Source: Siphlonurus alternatus (Eukaryota > Arthropoda > Insecta > Ephemeroptera > Siphlonuridae). From it: DNA of 64,000 nucleotides. This document shows positions 24,387-39,300 of this stretch, in pieces; position 1 is the stretch's first letter; every line of letters begins with the position of its first letter. The notes below the pieces were generated by a model. It saw only the letters and a program-made list of their open reading frames with translations. It did not search any database and had not been told where the DNA came from. A program made the position numbers and the translations under genes. The stretch lies in contig OX463788.1 in the NCBI GenBank assembly GCA_949825025.1, forward strand, positions 29,567,715 to 29,631,714. The letters are read 5' to 3'.

Positions 24387-27300
24387 GTCTTTTATTAAAC
24401 ACAAAAAGTGTACACATAAAATAATATTAGAAATATACATTGTAAAATAACACTGTAATAGAACACATAAAACACACATACAAACTATATATAATAGTTA
24501 CAGAATAATAGAAAATGATAATAAAAGAATATAAAATAAATAACAGATGATATTAACAGCCTTAACAGCCTGTTACATCATAATATATCATATGTATATA
24601 GGCACATATGTAAAACAAAATATGACATAGAAAATAAATAGAATGAAAAACTTATTGCTTAAGGGTAAGGTAACGCCACCAATGTTAAAAAAAATCCCTC
24701 ACACAAAAATTCTGAAAAAAATTTAAAATGTTCTCCTCTACACCCCCTATCAGTAGCTAAAGTATCAGGTATACACATACGATCTAGTTTTTGAGTTATG
24801 AATTTTTAAAGTTTGACTACTTTAACATGGAGAAATGGAACTCCCATGTTAAATTAGTCAACTTTAAAAATTCATAACTCAAAAACTAGATCGTATTTGT
24901 ATACCTGATATTTTAGCTACTGATAGGGGGTGTAGAGGAGAACATTTTAAATTTTTTTCAGAATTTTTGTGAGAGGGATTTTTTTTAACATTGGTGGCGT
25001 TACCTTACCCTTAATTGCTATTCAAAATATATAGACTATATGAAGTCTCCCTTGGCATATTCGCTGATAGGTTTAATTCTAGATTTACAGATATTTAAAT
25101 GATATTGGCTACAATGTTCATTACATAATTTACATACACAAGATTGTTCAGCTTTATGATAACCAGAGGATTTACAAATTAGATGGTGGAAGCCGTGAAC
25201 AGCTTGGCGAGTTAAGACATTTCTAACATTGGATCTATCCAATTGGGGCAGACACCAATGTTTACATGTCATAGCATCAGTGCTGTAGAACTCAGGATTA
25301 ATATCCTGAGCTTTTTGATTCCTGACAGCTAGAAAATTGGAATATTGATCTGTCATTGGAAGTTTAAACATTTCTTTGATTTCTGTAATAAAATAATTGG
25401 AATCTATCAGTTTATAGGCCAGTCTAGTTTCGGTAAATTTTGACAGACACAGTAGTCTTTTAACAAACATGGCTTTTACTGTTTCTAATTTATCAAAGTC
25501 ATATATAAAACAAAATATGACATAGAAAATAAATAGAATGAAAAACTTATTGCTTTTTTTTTTAATTCATTTTAGCAATATATACATACCGGCCAAGGTT
25601 AAACAATTAACCCTGTCGACCGCTACAGAGATTCATAAAAAATCTTCAAGATATTAGATCAGTATTAAGGAAAAATATTAATGCATTGAGAAATAAATGA
25701 ATAAGAATAATTTTACACAAAATCATACAGAGTTGAAACTATTTTTGACCCTAATGTTCTAATACAAAAAGTATAACATTTTAATTACAATATATTACTT
25801 ACTTATGATTATTTTACTGCTACTTTATTCATTATTTTTAACATATTTATTATGAAAACACAACCAAACAAAAACAATTTTTTCATGCTAATCAGCAAGC
25901 AAAGACAAGCAACATTAGATGCAGCAATATGCATGCATAAGGTCCATCTGAAACAAAAAAGCTTTAGAGTACGTTTTTCCAAACAATGCACAACATACGT
26001 GACTTTAAAACAACCAAAAATGAATATTTTCATTTATTATTATTCGCTTATTATTTTTCAATAATTACTTTGAATTCAAAATTTGAGATTTTTTTTTTGT
26101 ATTATTATTATTATTATTATTATTATTTTATTGTTACAAATTATTAACTGAAAACAATTTTACATAATTTGATTTTAATTTAGTTATTTATTATTAATAA
26201 AAGTAAAGAATGAGAAAATAATATAACATGAAAATAAGCTGTTGATTCACATTTAAAATTTGAAAAAAATTAACTGAATTTGGGCCTTTAAATCCTAGAA
26301 TAGAAATAATTTATTAGTTTGGCTGAAAAAGATTGAGGCTGAAACAGATCACATACATAATACATATTAATAAGCATTATTAAAGGGGCATGAAACAAAA
26401 TTATACAATTTTAATATGTAAAGAACCATAAAATGAAATACATAGCAAGTAAAAAAATAAAAATATACTGAAAATATTTACTGGTACGTAAATGATTAAT
26501 TTTGATTAATTTCCTGTATGTTACATTTATTAATAAATTATAATCAATTTTTTTTTATTTATTTTTTTTTATGAGATAGAGAGAAACCATTCTTTAACAT
26601 GTTTTTTTTATGAGATTTTTAGAATCTAAATTTTTTAATACAGTTGGCATTTTGTTCCATAATCGAGGTATTAAAAACTTCCAGGTCCTGTCATTAAATC
26701 TATTTATCCTTTTTGGGGTAATTAATGGTTCTGACATATAAAGTCGGGTTTGATGAGTGTTTTAATTGCTATTTAAAATATATAGACTATTTGAAGTCTC
26801 CCTTGGCATAATCGCTGATAGGTTTAATTCTAGATTTACAGGTATTTAAATGATATTGGCTACAATGTTCATTACATAATTTACACAAGATTGTTCAGCT
26901 TTATGATAACCAGAGGATTTACAAATTAGATGGTGGAAGCCATGAACAGCAATCTCAACAATCTTTTTGCTGCCCGTCTCTAATCTAAAATTTCTCCAAC
27001 TCCTTCTTTGGTTGTACTCACTGAACTATATAACTCACTACATCCAAACAGAACTACATTATTGGCCTGATGCAAGTATTTTGTATGCCTTCTTTTCATA
27101 TATGTGTATGGATAATTGACCTCATAAAGCACAAATTGGGCCGTAAGCTCCAACCTACTTGAACCTGGTTCAAAGTTGTTTGAACCAGGTTTAAAGTTGA
27201 ACCGAGATCAATTAAAATTTTCTTAAGCTCCACCGAAGTTAAACCAAGTTCAACGCATTGTTGGTTTAAACCTGGTTCAAACTCGGTTCAGCGCAGTTTT

Positions 27301-30300
27301 TCGTAAGCTCCCCCGCAAAAATTTGCTGAACCAGGATCAAAGTTGTTGGTTTTGGGGTTAAACTTAAACCACCGACGTCGGTGGATTAACTTTTGATCCG
27401 GGATTATATTTTTGTGTTTAAAATGTTTTCTTTTCAGATTTTTTTTTTAAAAATAACAATATAAATCAAGTAGGAAATATAATTAAAATTGATAATTAAA
27501 TAAAATATAAATAATAATTTAATAAAGAATGTTTTTTTTTTAATTTAAATATTTTAAGTTAGTTCAATTTATATTAAAACATTTAAATATATATACAGTA
27601 GTCTTTTAATTTGAAATGCTGTTGTATTGAGCAAAAATGTTGAAATAATAAATTATATTGAGATTGTCAGTGTTCCATTATTTAAGTGTCAGGGGAGATT
27701 TTTTATTACAATTTTAATTTAATTTTATTTTTCAACTCTTAAATGGGGTCCAAAACAAAAAGTTTGATTTCCCATAGAGGGTTTCAATGTTAAGAGGTCT
27801 CGAACAAAAATTCTGTCAGATCTTTAAAAAAAAAATAATAATTTCTGGGGATTAAAACATATGCTGAATTTAATGGTGCAAATTAAAATTTACAGAAAAT
27901 AACCCTTAACGAGATACCAGTCCTTATTATGTTAAAAAATCATTTTATCTTCATTTTGACAACAGCATTGAAACAAGCTCATTTTTCCACCCTAGAAGCA
28001 AGCTTTGATTTTTTTTTAATAAGAAGATGTTAAGAAATAAAAAAATAGGGGTTGCTTTCTTAACCCCTATTTTTCAGTTCTAAAAAACATCTGATTAAAA
28101 AAATTCAAAGGTTTATTCTGGGGTAGAAAAATGAGGTTGATTCAATGGCTTTGTCAAAATGAAGATATCAGGGTTCCAGATCGGACCGTTTCAGACCGGT
28201 CATGACCGCAAAATACCGCTCATTTTGCTTGACCGGTCATGACCGGTCCATAAATGACCGTTGATGCTCACCTGCGACCGGTCTGACCATCGATCGCGAC
28301 CGGCCGGACAGTGACCGCGACCGGTCTGACCAAGACCGCGCACATTGAACGGTTATTTCGAACTACCGACCGCGATCGTAAATTTAGGGGCCTTGAAAAA
28401 TTTAAAAGTTAAAAATATATTGAAACCGCTCCTTACTGAAGAACCGAAATTAAGATCGCGGTCAACATAACTTTATTTGCGATCATGGTTTTCATATATT
28501 TATACATCATTAATATATTTTATAAGTTATATGTTATTATATAACATATAAAAAGTAAAATATTTATATTATTACTAAATTATAACTACATATTATTTTT
28601 GTTGCTCTTTACTTACTTTTTTTTTTAGTTCATAATAAAGTACATAATTATATAATACTTTAAAACTGATCATGCATAATTGCTGTCTGCTTGCTGGTTA
28701 GTGGCGACATACGTGTACTGTCGCTCGCAATGCTCAGGTATAACTAACTTGACGAGAACGAAGTACGGCCGGGTCGGTCGGTCTCAACAATCAAGTTAGA
28801 CCGAGACGATCAAGTTGACCGGGCATGTACCGGCGTTCCTAAGTAATGTTATGAGTAACCATGCAGCATCAACCACACATCATAGTTAGCACAAATTCAT
28901 GAAAGCATAAATTAAAAATTGAGAAAATTTATCCCGAATTCTTGATAAGTATACTTATAACGAATAATAAGTATCGAATACTAGTCTGTTAAAAGAAGGC
29001 AACTGTAAGCCTAGTATAAAAAATAATTTATAAAATATAATTATGCCCGATTATCCAGATAATATTATATATATGCGACCGCGGTCATGGTCCGCCGCGG
29101 TCCATCTGACCGAAATGACCGCGTATTTTGATGCGACCGGTCATGACCGGTCCAACATGACCGCCATGCCCCGACCGCGACCGGTCACGCGACCGCTGCT
29201 GCGATGAGACCGCTGGACCGGTCCAAATTTTTGACTGACGAATCAACGACCGGACCGCGGTTGACCGGACCGTTTTCACCGGCGGTCCGGAACCCTGGAA
29301 TATACAATGATTTTTTAACATGGTAAGGGTCAATATCTCGTTAAAGTTGGTTTTCTGTAACTTTTAATTTGCACCATTAGATTCAAAATATGTTAAAACC
29401 TCTAGAAACAATTTTTTTTTCTAATATATGAAAGAATTTTTGTTTGAGACATTGAAACACAATAAGGAGAACCACACCATATAATATAATAATAATGACC
29501 ACACTTTCCACTTTTGACCCCCTTTAAGGGTTAAAAGAATTACATTGGATCAAAATTTCAAAGGTATCATTAAATTTTGTGTTATGTTTTTAGTAGGAAT
29601 ACAAAGTCTCTAATAGAAAAATTTTCAAAAATTATATTTGTAATAAAAAAAATCTCCCGTGACACTTGAATAATGAAGCACTGTGTATGAATTTTTTACT
29701 TTTAAGTTTTGCCTGAGAGTGAGTGACACGTTAAAATTGAAAAATTGGTTTCTGGTCAGAATTAGTGGGTCAGGGAAATAAAAAAAAATCGAATTGTTTC
29801 AAAATTTTAAAAAATACATTTTCCTACATTCAATGTGTTTTACAAAATCTTCCATAAAGTAGACGATATTAGCACTTTCAAAATGTCACCTTTAACTGCA
29901 ATTTTTAACCATATATACATTGTATGTATGCTTTCTTTTGCTTGTGCAACATACAATATTTGTGAGTCTAGTGAGTCACAATTGATGTTTCATTTTCGGT
30001 CATGCATTTTGGCATGAAGGGTTATTAAATTTGTGGAGCTTTGTAACTTTGTACCCTGATAGCTGAGATACCTTTGTTTATGACCTTAATTGGTAGTGAA
30101 TTTCCCATGGACATTTTTTTCAACCCTTCTGGAGGTCTCACACCTAAAAATTGCATTTCTCTTATGGAATTTCCATGTTAAATAAAATTGATTAAAAATT
30201 TTTATTTGACGTGCATCAATTTTTTGAAGAGTAAAATGCCCTTCTGAATCCAATGATGCCATTTTAAAATGATTAAAATCAACCCTTTAAGGGTAAGGTA

Positions 30301-33300
30301 ACGCCACCAATGTTAAAAAAAATCCCTCACACAAAAATTCTGAAAAAAATTATAAAATGTTCTCCTCTACACCCCCTATCAGTAGCTAAAATATCAGGTA
30401 TACAAATTCGATCTAGTATTTGAGTTATGAATTTGTATACCTGATATTTTAGCTACTGATAGGGGGTGTAGAGGAGAACATTTTAAATTTTTTTCATAAT
30501 TTTTGTGTGAGAGATTTTTTTTTAACATTGATGGCGTTACCTTACCCTTAATAAAAAATTAGCTCTTAACTTATCAAATAATCGATTTAGCTTCTTTCTG
30601 AAATTGCCATTCAATCAGGCTTAATTTTCTACCCCAAGAACAGTCTTTCAATTATTTAAATCGGTTCAAATCAAGGATTTGAATTTAAGGGATGAATTTT
30701 TCTACCCTTATTTTTAAATTTCTTAATGCAAACTGATTTTAAAAATTCAAAAGCTGTTCCTGAGGTAAAAAATAAAGCTTGATTGAATAAAAATGTCAGA
30801 TAGAAGCTAAATTGATTATTTAATGTGTTGAAGCTAATTTTTTATTGAAGGGTTGTTTTCATTAATTTTCAAAGGGCACCATTGGATTAAGAAGGGCAAT
30901 TTACCTTTTAAATAAAAATTGGTGCACATCAAATAACAGTTTTGCATCACTTTTATTTATCATGGAAATCCCATAAGAGAAATGCTGGTTGGTTGGTATT
31001 TTGGGGCAATTGACACATTTTGGTCATGTATGCCCCCATAAGAGAAATGCAATTTTTAGGATTGAGACCCCCAGAAAGTTGAAAAAAGAAATGCAATTTT
31101 TAGGATTGAGACCCCTAGAAGGGTTGAAAAAAAAATAAGCCAAAATTCACTACCAAGGTCACAAATAGTGGTATCTCAGCTATCAGGGTACAAAGTTACA
31201 AAGCGCCACAAATAACCCTTCATTGCAAAATCCATGACCGAAAATGAAACACCAATTGTGACTCACTGTACTGTAGTTCATTATAATGTGTGCATTGTAG
31301 TGCTAAAAGTGTGAAAAATATCATTCTTAATAAAATTAGGGTAATATTTCATGTAATTTAATTAAAATCATTGACATTATCAGTACACATACCCATAAGC
31401 CTCTATAATAATTTTTATTTGTTTTGGTTCTGTTAAAAGTTAAAAATTTAAAAATATAACATTGTAGCCCCATAAGGAATTACCACATTGAACGTAATTC
31501 CTGATTAAAAGCAGATATTTATGTGAAAATATTTATGTAGGTTCTTGCAAGTCCCAGAAACAATAATCCAATATAAAAATTAAATTATGTTTAATATTTT
31601 TTATTTTATTATGAAATTAAAATTTGAAATGAGAGTTTTGAATTTCCCACCAAAACTCTCGACCAATCAGAGCGCTCAAAAAAATCAATCAAAACTTTGA
31701 ACAGAGCGTACTTGAGTAGGAGGCCAAAACCCAGCCGGCGCGATCGTCATCTGTCGAGACATTAGCCGTCCGGAATTTAAAAAATAACATGCAATGTAAT
31801 CGGGAGGAAATATTTTTTTTAAATATTTACTTGATATTAATGAAGGTGTCTTGTAGTGCAATAATACTTCAATGTAGTCTCCCGTTTGCTAATTATTTTA
31901 TTTAGTTCATAAATATCATACTTCTTGAGATATAAGACGGTAAAGTTAGGGCGGGAACTTGGTTCTATCTTCCAAGCTTTAGTAATGTATCATGACGTCA
32001 CGAAATATTGAAAATATAAAGTACTTGAATCAACTTTCATACATTATTTTCGATGTAGTAAATAACTTTACTTGATATATACAAAGTATAGAAAATGCAA
32101 TTAAGTAAAGTGAAAGTCACTCGCTATGAAGAAAGGCTTTCAATGTTCATATGACGTCATCGCCAGTAAACTGACTTTTATTACTTCGCGCATGCCGGCG
32201 CATGCGCAGATGTAACAGAAGTAGCAGAAGTCGGGTTCATAAAAGTTTAATTTAAGTGTATTAATATTGTTTTTGCGTGAAAAAAAAGGTTGTCCAGTAA
32301 GATTAAACTATATTAGAGTTAAACTTGTTTCATTTTGAAAACTCTAGCATACAGCGTAATTGTCGTAAACCGCGACCAAAGTCAAGCCCTCTCCCATTTG
32401 ATTACACGCAAACCTGCTGCTCAGTAGGACGGCTATTGAAAAGTGGGCGCGGTCGTGTTGTGGCCTTCTACTCAAGTTTGCTCTGCTTTGAACCTGGTTC
32501 AACTCGGTGGTTCAACTAAACCTGGATCACTTATGGGTGGAGCTTACGGTCAAGATTTTGAACCTGGATCAAATCCTGAACCTGGTTTAGTTGATCCGAG
32601 TTTGAACCAGGTTCAAATAATGGTGGAGCTTACGGCCCTTTAAAGAGATGGCATTGAAAACAACCTCGATAGAATCAATATGACTCGACTAATTTAGCTT
32701 ATACTTTAGCCAGTAGCAAAGCTCTGATATAAATTTTTTTCACTTTTAGATGTCTTTAGATGCCTATACATACCTGTCTTCATGAAATTAATAGAAGTGC
32801 GTGAAGACTGGGTATTAGGAGCCCCAGAAAGCACTATGAACAATGTTGAGAAACAAGTTATGTTGTTAGTAACCAAACAGACCCATGAATTCATTGTCTT
32901 CTATTGTCTTCATTGTCAAATAGGGCCAATCATTTAACAATGAGTATAACCACTTTTCCACGATAGAAAAATTGTGTGCTTTAAAAAACTTATTGCTGTA
33001 AAAGTTGAAAAAGCAGTTCAAAACAAATATTAATTAACTAAAAGTTAATTTGAAGGTCTCCAGACAGTACAAATTTATCTTAATTCCGGCATGTCCTCTT
33101 GTTAATCAAGTCTTGGTTGCTGATCAAGAATTGTGTTTGCTAGTACTTATGTGTGTGAAAAAATAAAAATCTAAATGCAGTTCTTCTTTGTACAGGGCAA
33201 TACGTGGAACAACAGCAGCAGAGTATCAAGAGAGCTTAAAACGAATATACAGCGTGTCCACAGTGCAGGGCTTCTGGGCAGTCTTGAATCATATACCATC

Positions 33301-36300
33301 TGTGGGAGAGCTAGCTGAACGGTGTAGCTACCATCTTATGCGAGGAGACAGACGCCCCTTGTGGGAAGACCCTGCAAATACAAATGGAGGAACCTGGAGG
33401 CTCAAATGTTCCAAGAAAGATTCGGTTTGTAATAAGATGTTAGCTTCAATGTGTTTGTAAAATCGGAATTTGTTCGCAAGCAAAAATGTAAACCTTCTGT
33501 TACCATTCAGTTCGTGAGATCTGTGAACTTCTGCAATTAAAACATCAATAGTCTCAAAATTGAAAGTATCAAAAGACTATTTTTACAACCTCTATTGATC
33601 TGTAATATTATCTGCTGTTAGCATTTCATAGTTGTGTGCATATAGTAGTCTTAAAACCAGAGTCTTCTGCACGCAATGTTTCTAACAAAACATATTTCAA
33701 TGTCTGTCGCGTGGCCCGATTATTGCGTGATGCTTTAGTTCCATTTTGCGCCCGCCAGAGTGACCCAAGGCGCCACTAGCGAGCGGTTTTTGTTGACTAT
33801 GCGCCATTGTTTAAGGAAATTCGCGAGTTGACGCCTAAATGTAACGATAACTTCTAAAATACCACACCAAAGTATAAAAAAATGTATAATTTTGTACTAC
33901 ATTGATCCAGGTAAGGTAAAAATTAATTATTAGCAAATATTACGGTACTTTATCTTATTTTAAGCACATAGAAGAGACGACGCAGACTGAGGTTGGCGTT
34001 TCATTGCCTTTTATGTGATTCTGTGCAATCATAGATGTTGGACGGGACTCCAGTCACTCCAGTATTAAGGTCTAACAGCATAGAAACTTGTAGATTATCG
34101 AATTACTGCTATATCTTCAGTATGTATAGAAATTCAAAGGTAAAATTTTAAAACCCTATTATATTGCTTTTTATTTTTAAATAAATCAACAAATGGACAC
34201 TGGTGCGGCTGGTCAGAGCAGCTAAGTCCTGTCAGAACTGCTAGCTAAAAGATTTTAGAGCTTACAAGCCCTTGGAAACACAGAAATGATATACATTACC
34301 TACACCATGGTTATCGCTCCACATTTCTTCGACCGTTTCAATGATAAAAAACCGTTAAAAATTCTTAATTTTTTCTATAAAATTTCCGCGCATGTTTCTT
34401 TCCATTTCACTTGATTATTGAAAACATGTCCTCAATTTTTTAATTATTTCTATTAGTTTTTCATGTTATTCATAATGCTTCCCTTGATAATTACCACTCG
34501 CTGGTGGCGCCGCCACCGGCAAAAAGTTGTAAACAGCGGAGTTTGTTTACTTTTTTCCTTTCTCGCGTTCAACAATCGAAAATTACACCACGCGACTGAC
34601 ATTGAACAATGTTTTGTTAGAAATATTGCGCGCAGAAGACTCTGCTTAAAACTACTAACAAATAAACATTTTCAATTTGTTTTAACTACCTTACGTCTAT
34701 TTAAGTGTAGCTTTAATTTGAAATACATTTGTTGCAGGAGCAAGCATGGCGGGAGCTTCTACTTGCTGCTATTGGAGAGCAGCTGTCCGAATGTGTTGCT
34801 CCTGGTGATGAAATCTGTGGGGTAACTGTGTCTGCCAGGAGGGAGGACGACCTTGTCCAGGTGTGGAACATATGTGCCAAGCAGGCCCCGAAAGCTAGTG
34901 TTCTTGCAGCTGTGCATAAACTACTACCCGACCTACATTTCACTGCAGAATTCTACAAGTGTAAGTAAATTAATCAGCAAATTAATCTTTTGAAGTTATA
35001 AAAAATATACTGTACAGTATATAATTATATTTTTTAAGTTATTAGTTTTTTGTGTGAAAAATATGCTAGTTTTACTAATAGACTCCGCCACAGTTTCCAA
35101 GTTTCAATACTTTCCTTCTGTGCTGCATGCTGTATACAGCCCAAAACACGCCAATATCATAGTGAAAAACCAAGTGGACACCAGATGTTTATGAAAATTA
35201 CACATGTTAGTCATATAAGGTCATAAAAGCTCGTGTCAAAATTTTTTTGGATTTTTTTTTTTTTTTTTTTTTTTTTTCCGGGACTTATGGGTTGGGGAAG
35301 ATACTCATGATAAGCTTGTTTTTAATGTTAAAGCCGACGATATCTTTTTTTCTATTATAGGTACAAGAAAAAATCTTACGGGTTTTAATGCGAACAACAT
35401 GTACATTTTGGGAAAAAATACTGGAGTATTGTGAATTTAATATTTTTTTTTGTGTTTGTTTCAAAACCAGACATTTCCAAAAAAAAAGTATATATATGAC
35501 ATTTTAAATTTCTTAAACAGTACTTTTCCAATAGCAGACAATGTCTATTAAAATGTTCTGCAAAAGTTTGCATGTTCAATTCACAACTTTTTCTTTTATT
35601 AATTTTACAATATGACGCTCATGTAAGGACCCATGACACCTAGCACCTTGAGGACCAAAAATTTTGCATTTTCAGACCTATACCAATCAACTTAGAATAC
35701 AAAAATACATATAAAAAACTATGCTTCAAAATTCAAAAATTTTCATAATTTTCTATTTTTTTTTTTTTTTTTTTTTAAAGTTTTTTATTATTAAATTGTG
35801 TACAAATACAGTCCAACCAAGGCCCTAAATGAAGCCCTATCGGTTGGAACTGAGTTACATACAATTATTCAACACGTATAGTAAGCTTGAACAAAATTAC
35901 CTATATTTATTAAAAATAACAATACAAAACAATACATTAATAACATTAACAAAAGATAAAAATAAAAACAAACAAAATAACCACGAACAAATTTAAACTC
36001 TTTAACTTAAACAGAAGCACAAATACAATTAATAGAACGGTATTACAGCTCACATTAACGCAAATTATTTAATATATATGCTTTCTCAGCACTTTTTTCA
36101 ATAACATTTTTTGGTCAATTGATCTAATATTTATCGGTATTTCGTTCCAAATTTTTGGTAGCACAAAATTCCATGTTCTTAATTTCTCCAAATCTATTAT
36201 TACTTCTTGGAGTTGTAGCAGGTTCATTTAAAAGTCCTAGTATTATGATCATGTACTCTAGGCTCTAAATATATGTTTCATATCATTGAACTTCTCAATA

Positions 36301-39300
36301 GTAAGCACAAATTTTGCTAATTCATTGACTGGTAAAACATTGAAATATTTAAAATAATTCACGTCACAATCACATTCTTTACCCTTTTTAATTCTTTTTA
36401 AAATCCTAAGTTGCAACTTTTTTAATTTAGTTAAATTACCTGATTTTGTAAAACCCCATGCAAGTACTCCATACGAAATTATTGAGTGACCAAGTGCAAA
36501 ATATACATTTCTTAACATTTTTTCTGACATAAACTTAGACAATTCATACAAGTTTTTAAGTATATATCTTAACCTAGCCATTATTTTATATAAATGTTGA
36601 TCAAATTTAAAGTCTTTTTCAATTACCACACCCAAAAATTGATAGGTCTCGACTACATCAGTTATAACACAATTACAATTATCTCCAATATTATTATGTA
36701 AACAAATATTCTCATGTATATATAATTGCAATTCCACATTTTTAGGTAAATAAGGATTGGCAACGTACATTACTTTCGTTTTCTTAATATTTATTGCCAA
36801 ACCATAATCATGAGACCATTTACATACCCTGTCCAAGTCATCTTGCATCAAATACGAACTTTGTACAATGTCTTTATTTGACACTACTAAAACCAAATCA
36901 TCCGCATACATGTATACTTGACAATTCTTAATTTCTTTTATTAATCCATTTACATAAATCAAAAATAATATTGGTCCTAACATACTGCCTTGTGGTATAC
37001 CCTGGTTTACTTGTTTTTTAGTACTAAAAACATCCCCTATTTTCACATTCAAATTTCTCTTACTGACATACTCACGCAAACACATCAAAAGAGTTTCTCC
37101 TATTCCTATTTTCTCAAGTTCAATCATTAAAATTTTCTTGGTTAATAGTATTAAAGGCTTTAGAGTAATCAATAAAGCAAATTAAGATATTTTCATTTTT
37201 ATCAAGCTTCCCATGAATGTAATTTGAGAACTCTCCCAATAATTGATTTGTTCCTTTTCCTTCTTGATAACTAAATTGTCTACTATCAATGATTTTAGTA
37301 TCGCTAAGAAATTTTTTTAACTCATTTACAACATGTTTTTCCATTATTTTTTCAATTGTTGGTAAAATTGATATAGGTCTATAATTAGATAACATTTTAT
37401 GTTTTCCAGATTTATATATTGGTCTAACATTAGCAATTTTTAATTTCTCTGGTATTGTATGCGTCTCATACGACATATTAATTAATTTTGTCAAAACTGG
37501 AACAAAAGATGGACCAGCCGCAATAATTTCTGTAACTGTTATATTATCAATACCAGGAGATTTGTTACAACTCATATTCCTAAGTATAATTCCAAGTTCA
37601 CTTTCTTGTATCATATTTAAATTACATTTATCATACTTGTTTACACAATCTGCCCTGTCATCAACTCTTCGTGTTACAACTTGACAACTATGCGTAACTG
37701 CTTCCACACCACTAATAAAATAATTAGCAAATTCTTCAACAATATCACATACCTCTTTATTTTTCATATATTTATATATTGTATCATCCACCAAATTTCA
37801 TCAACTTTGAAATTTGAAGTATAGTTTTTTGGATGTATTTTTGTATTCTGAGTCGATTGGTATAGGTCTGAAAATGCAAAATTTTTGGTCCTCGAGGTGC
37901 TAGGTGTCATGGGTCCTTACATGAGCGTCATATTGTAAAATTAATAGAAGAGAAAGTTGTGAATTGAACATGCAAAATTTTGCAGAACATTTTAATAGAC
38001 ATTGTCTGCTATTGAAAAAGTACTGTTTAAGAAATTTAAAATGTCATACATATTTTTTTTTGGAAATGTCTGGTTTTGAAACAAACACAAAAAAAATTAC
38101 TAAATTCACAACACTGCAGTATTTTTTCCCAAAATGTACATGTTGTTCGCATTAAAACCCCGTAAGATTTTTTCTTGTACCTATAATAGAAAAAAAGATA
38201 TCGTCGGCTTTAACATTAAAAACAAGCTTATCATGAGTATATGTAACCCATAACCCAACCCATAAGTCCCGGAATTTTTTTTTTTTTTTTTTTTTTTCAA
38301 AAAATATTTTGACACGAGCTTTGGTGACCTTATATGAATAACATACAATATGTAATTTTCATAAACATCTGGTGTTCACTTGGTTTTTCACTATGATATT
38401 GGCGTGTTTTGGGTCTATATTTATCTCAAAAACTAAACTTAATGCTTCTTTATTTTTTTTTAACAATTATGTAAGGAAGGTTTGCTCACATTTTCAGGGT
38501 GATGTGCCATCCACTTATTTAATAACATTTAATAACTCTGACATTCCCCATTACATAGGGTTAAAAAAAGGAGGGGGGGGCATTCATCTGCTAAAAAATT
38601 ACAGTATTTTCTATTTTTACTTGAAGCATAGCTTCTGCTTTCAGTACTTTAAATTCAAATTTGTCTACTTTTGTGGCTCATTATAGGTCTTGGTAACAAG
38701 TTTACCTTTAGACAATAGCATAACAGGTGAGGCCATTTAGTGAATGATATTATTTTAAATTACCAGGCTGGTTCTGGATGTCTGTAATTACATATTTAAA
38801 AGACTTGAGGCAGTAGCTTGTGGTGACATTGGCTGCCCTCACTTTAGCCTTTATCAAACACATGGATAAGAATGTATGCCATCTCTGGCAGGCATGCATT
38901 GTATTCTTCATTTACCTGTGTAATAAAGGTGAATGTTGTTGGCTCCCTATTTTCTCGCATGCTACTGATTGGAGGTAAGAGTTTGAGTGGAGAAAAAAAT
39001 CTTTTCATGCTACAAAGTATCACTTTTTTTAGAGTAACTTTACATAGATTTTCATTTCATTTGGCTTTAAAACTATATGAAAAAGCTGATTTTACCAAAC
39101 ACAGTAAGCAAGAACAATAGCCCTGGTAGTAAACCCCTGACCAGTGTACATTTTCAACACTCAATCAACCTTCCATTCAAGAACACAATTATGAAATGAG
39201 TGCAGTCAGTATACAGAGATGATGTTCTAGTAAAAGCAGGCAACAAAAGAGCATTGTAATAGACAGTACAAACTTCAACTCTTCCTTCCGCCTTATCACA

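Larger units (their letters stand above)
27138..32638. mobile_element. 5.5-kb element with GGGCCGTAAGCTCC ends and GAACCTGGTTC repeats
   Basis: GGGCCGTAAGCTCCA at 27,138 is matched by the complement ending at 32,638. Both subterminal regions (27,155-27,400 and 32,480-32,625) repeat GAACCTGGTTCAA-like palindromes and GTAAGCTCC. The interior is a patchwork: a long hairpin (27,660-29,690) with a hAT-like insertion, a second hairpin (~29,990-31,230) with a TTAA MITE, and promoter-like CpG sequence near 31,640-32,220. No transposase was recognised. It occupies the end of EIF4E3 intron 1. Confidence 0.7.
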
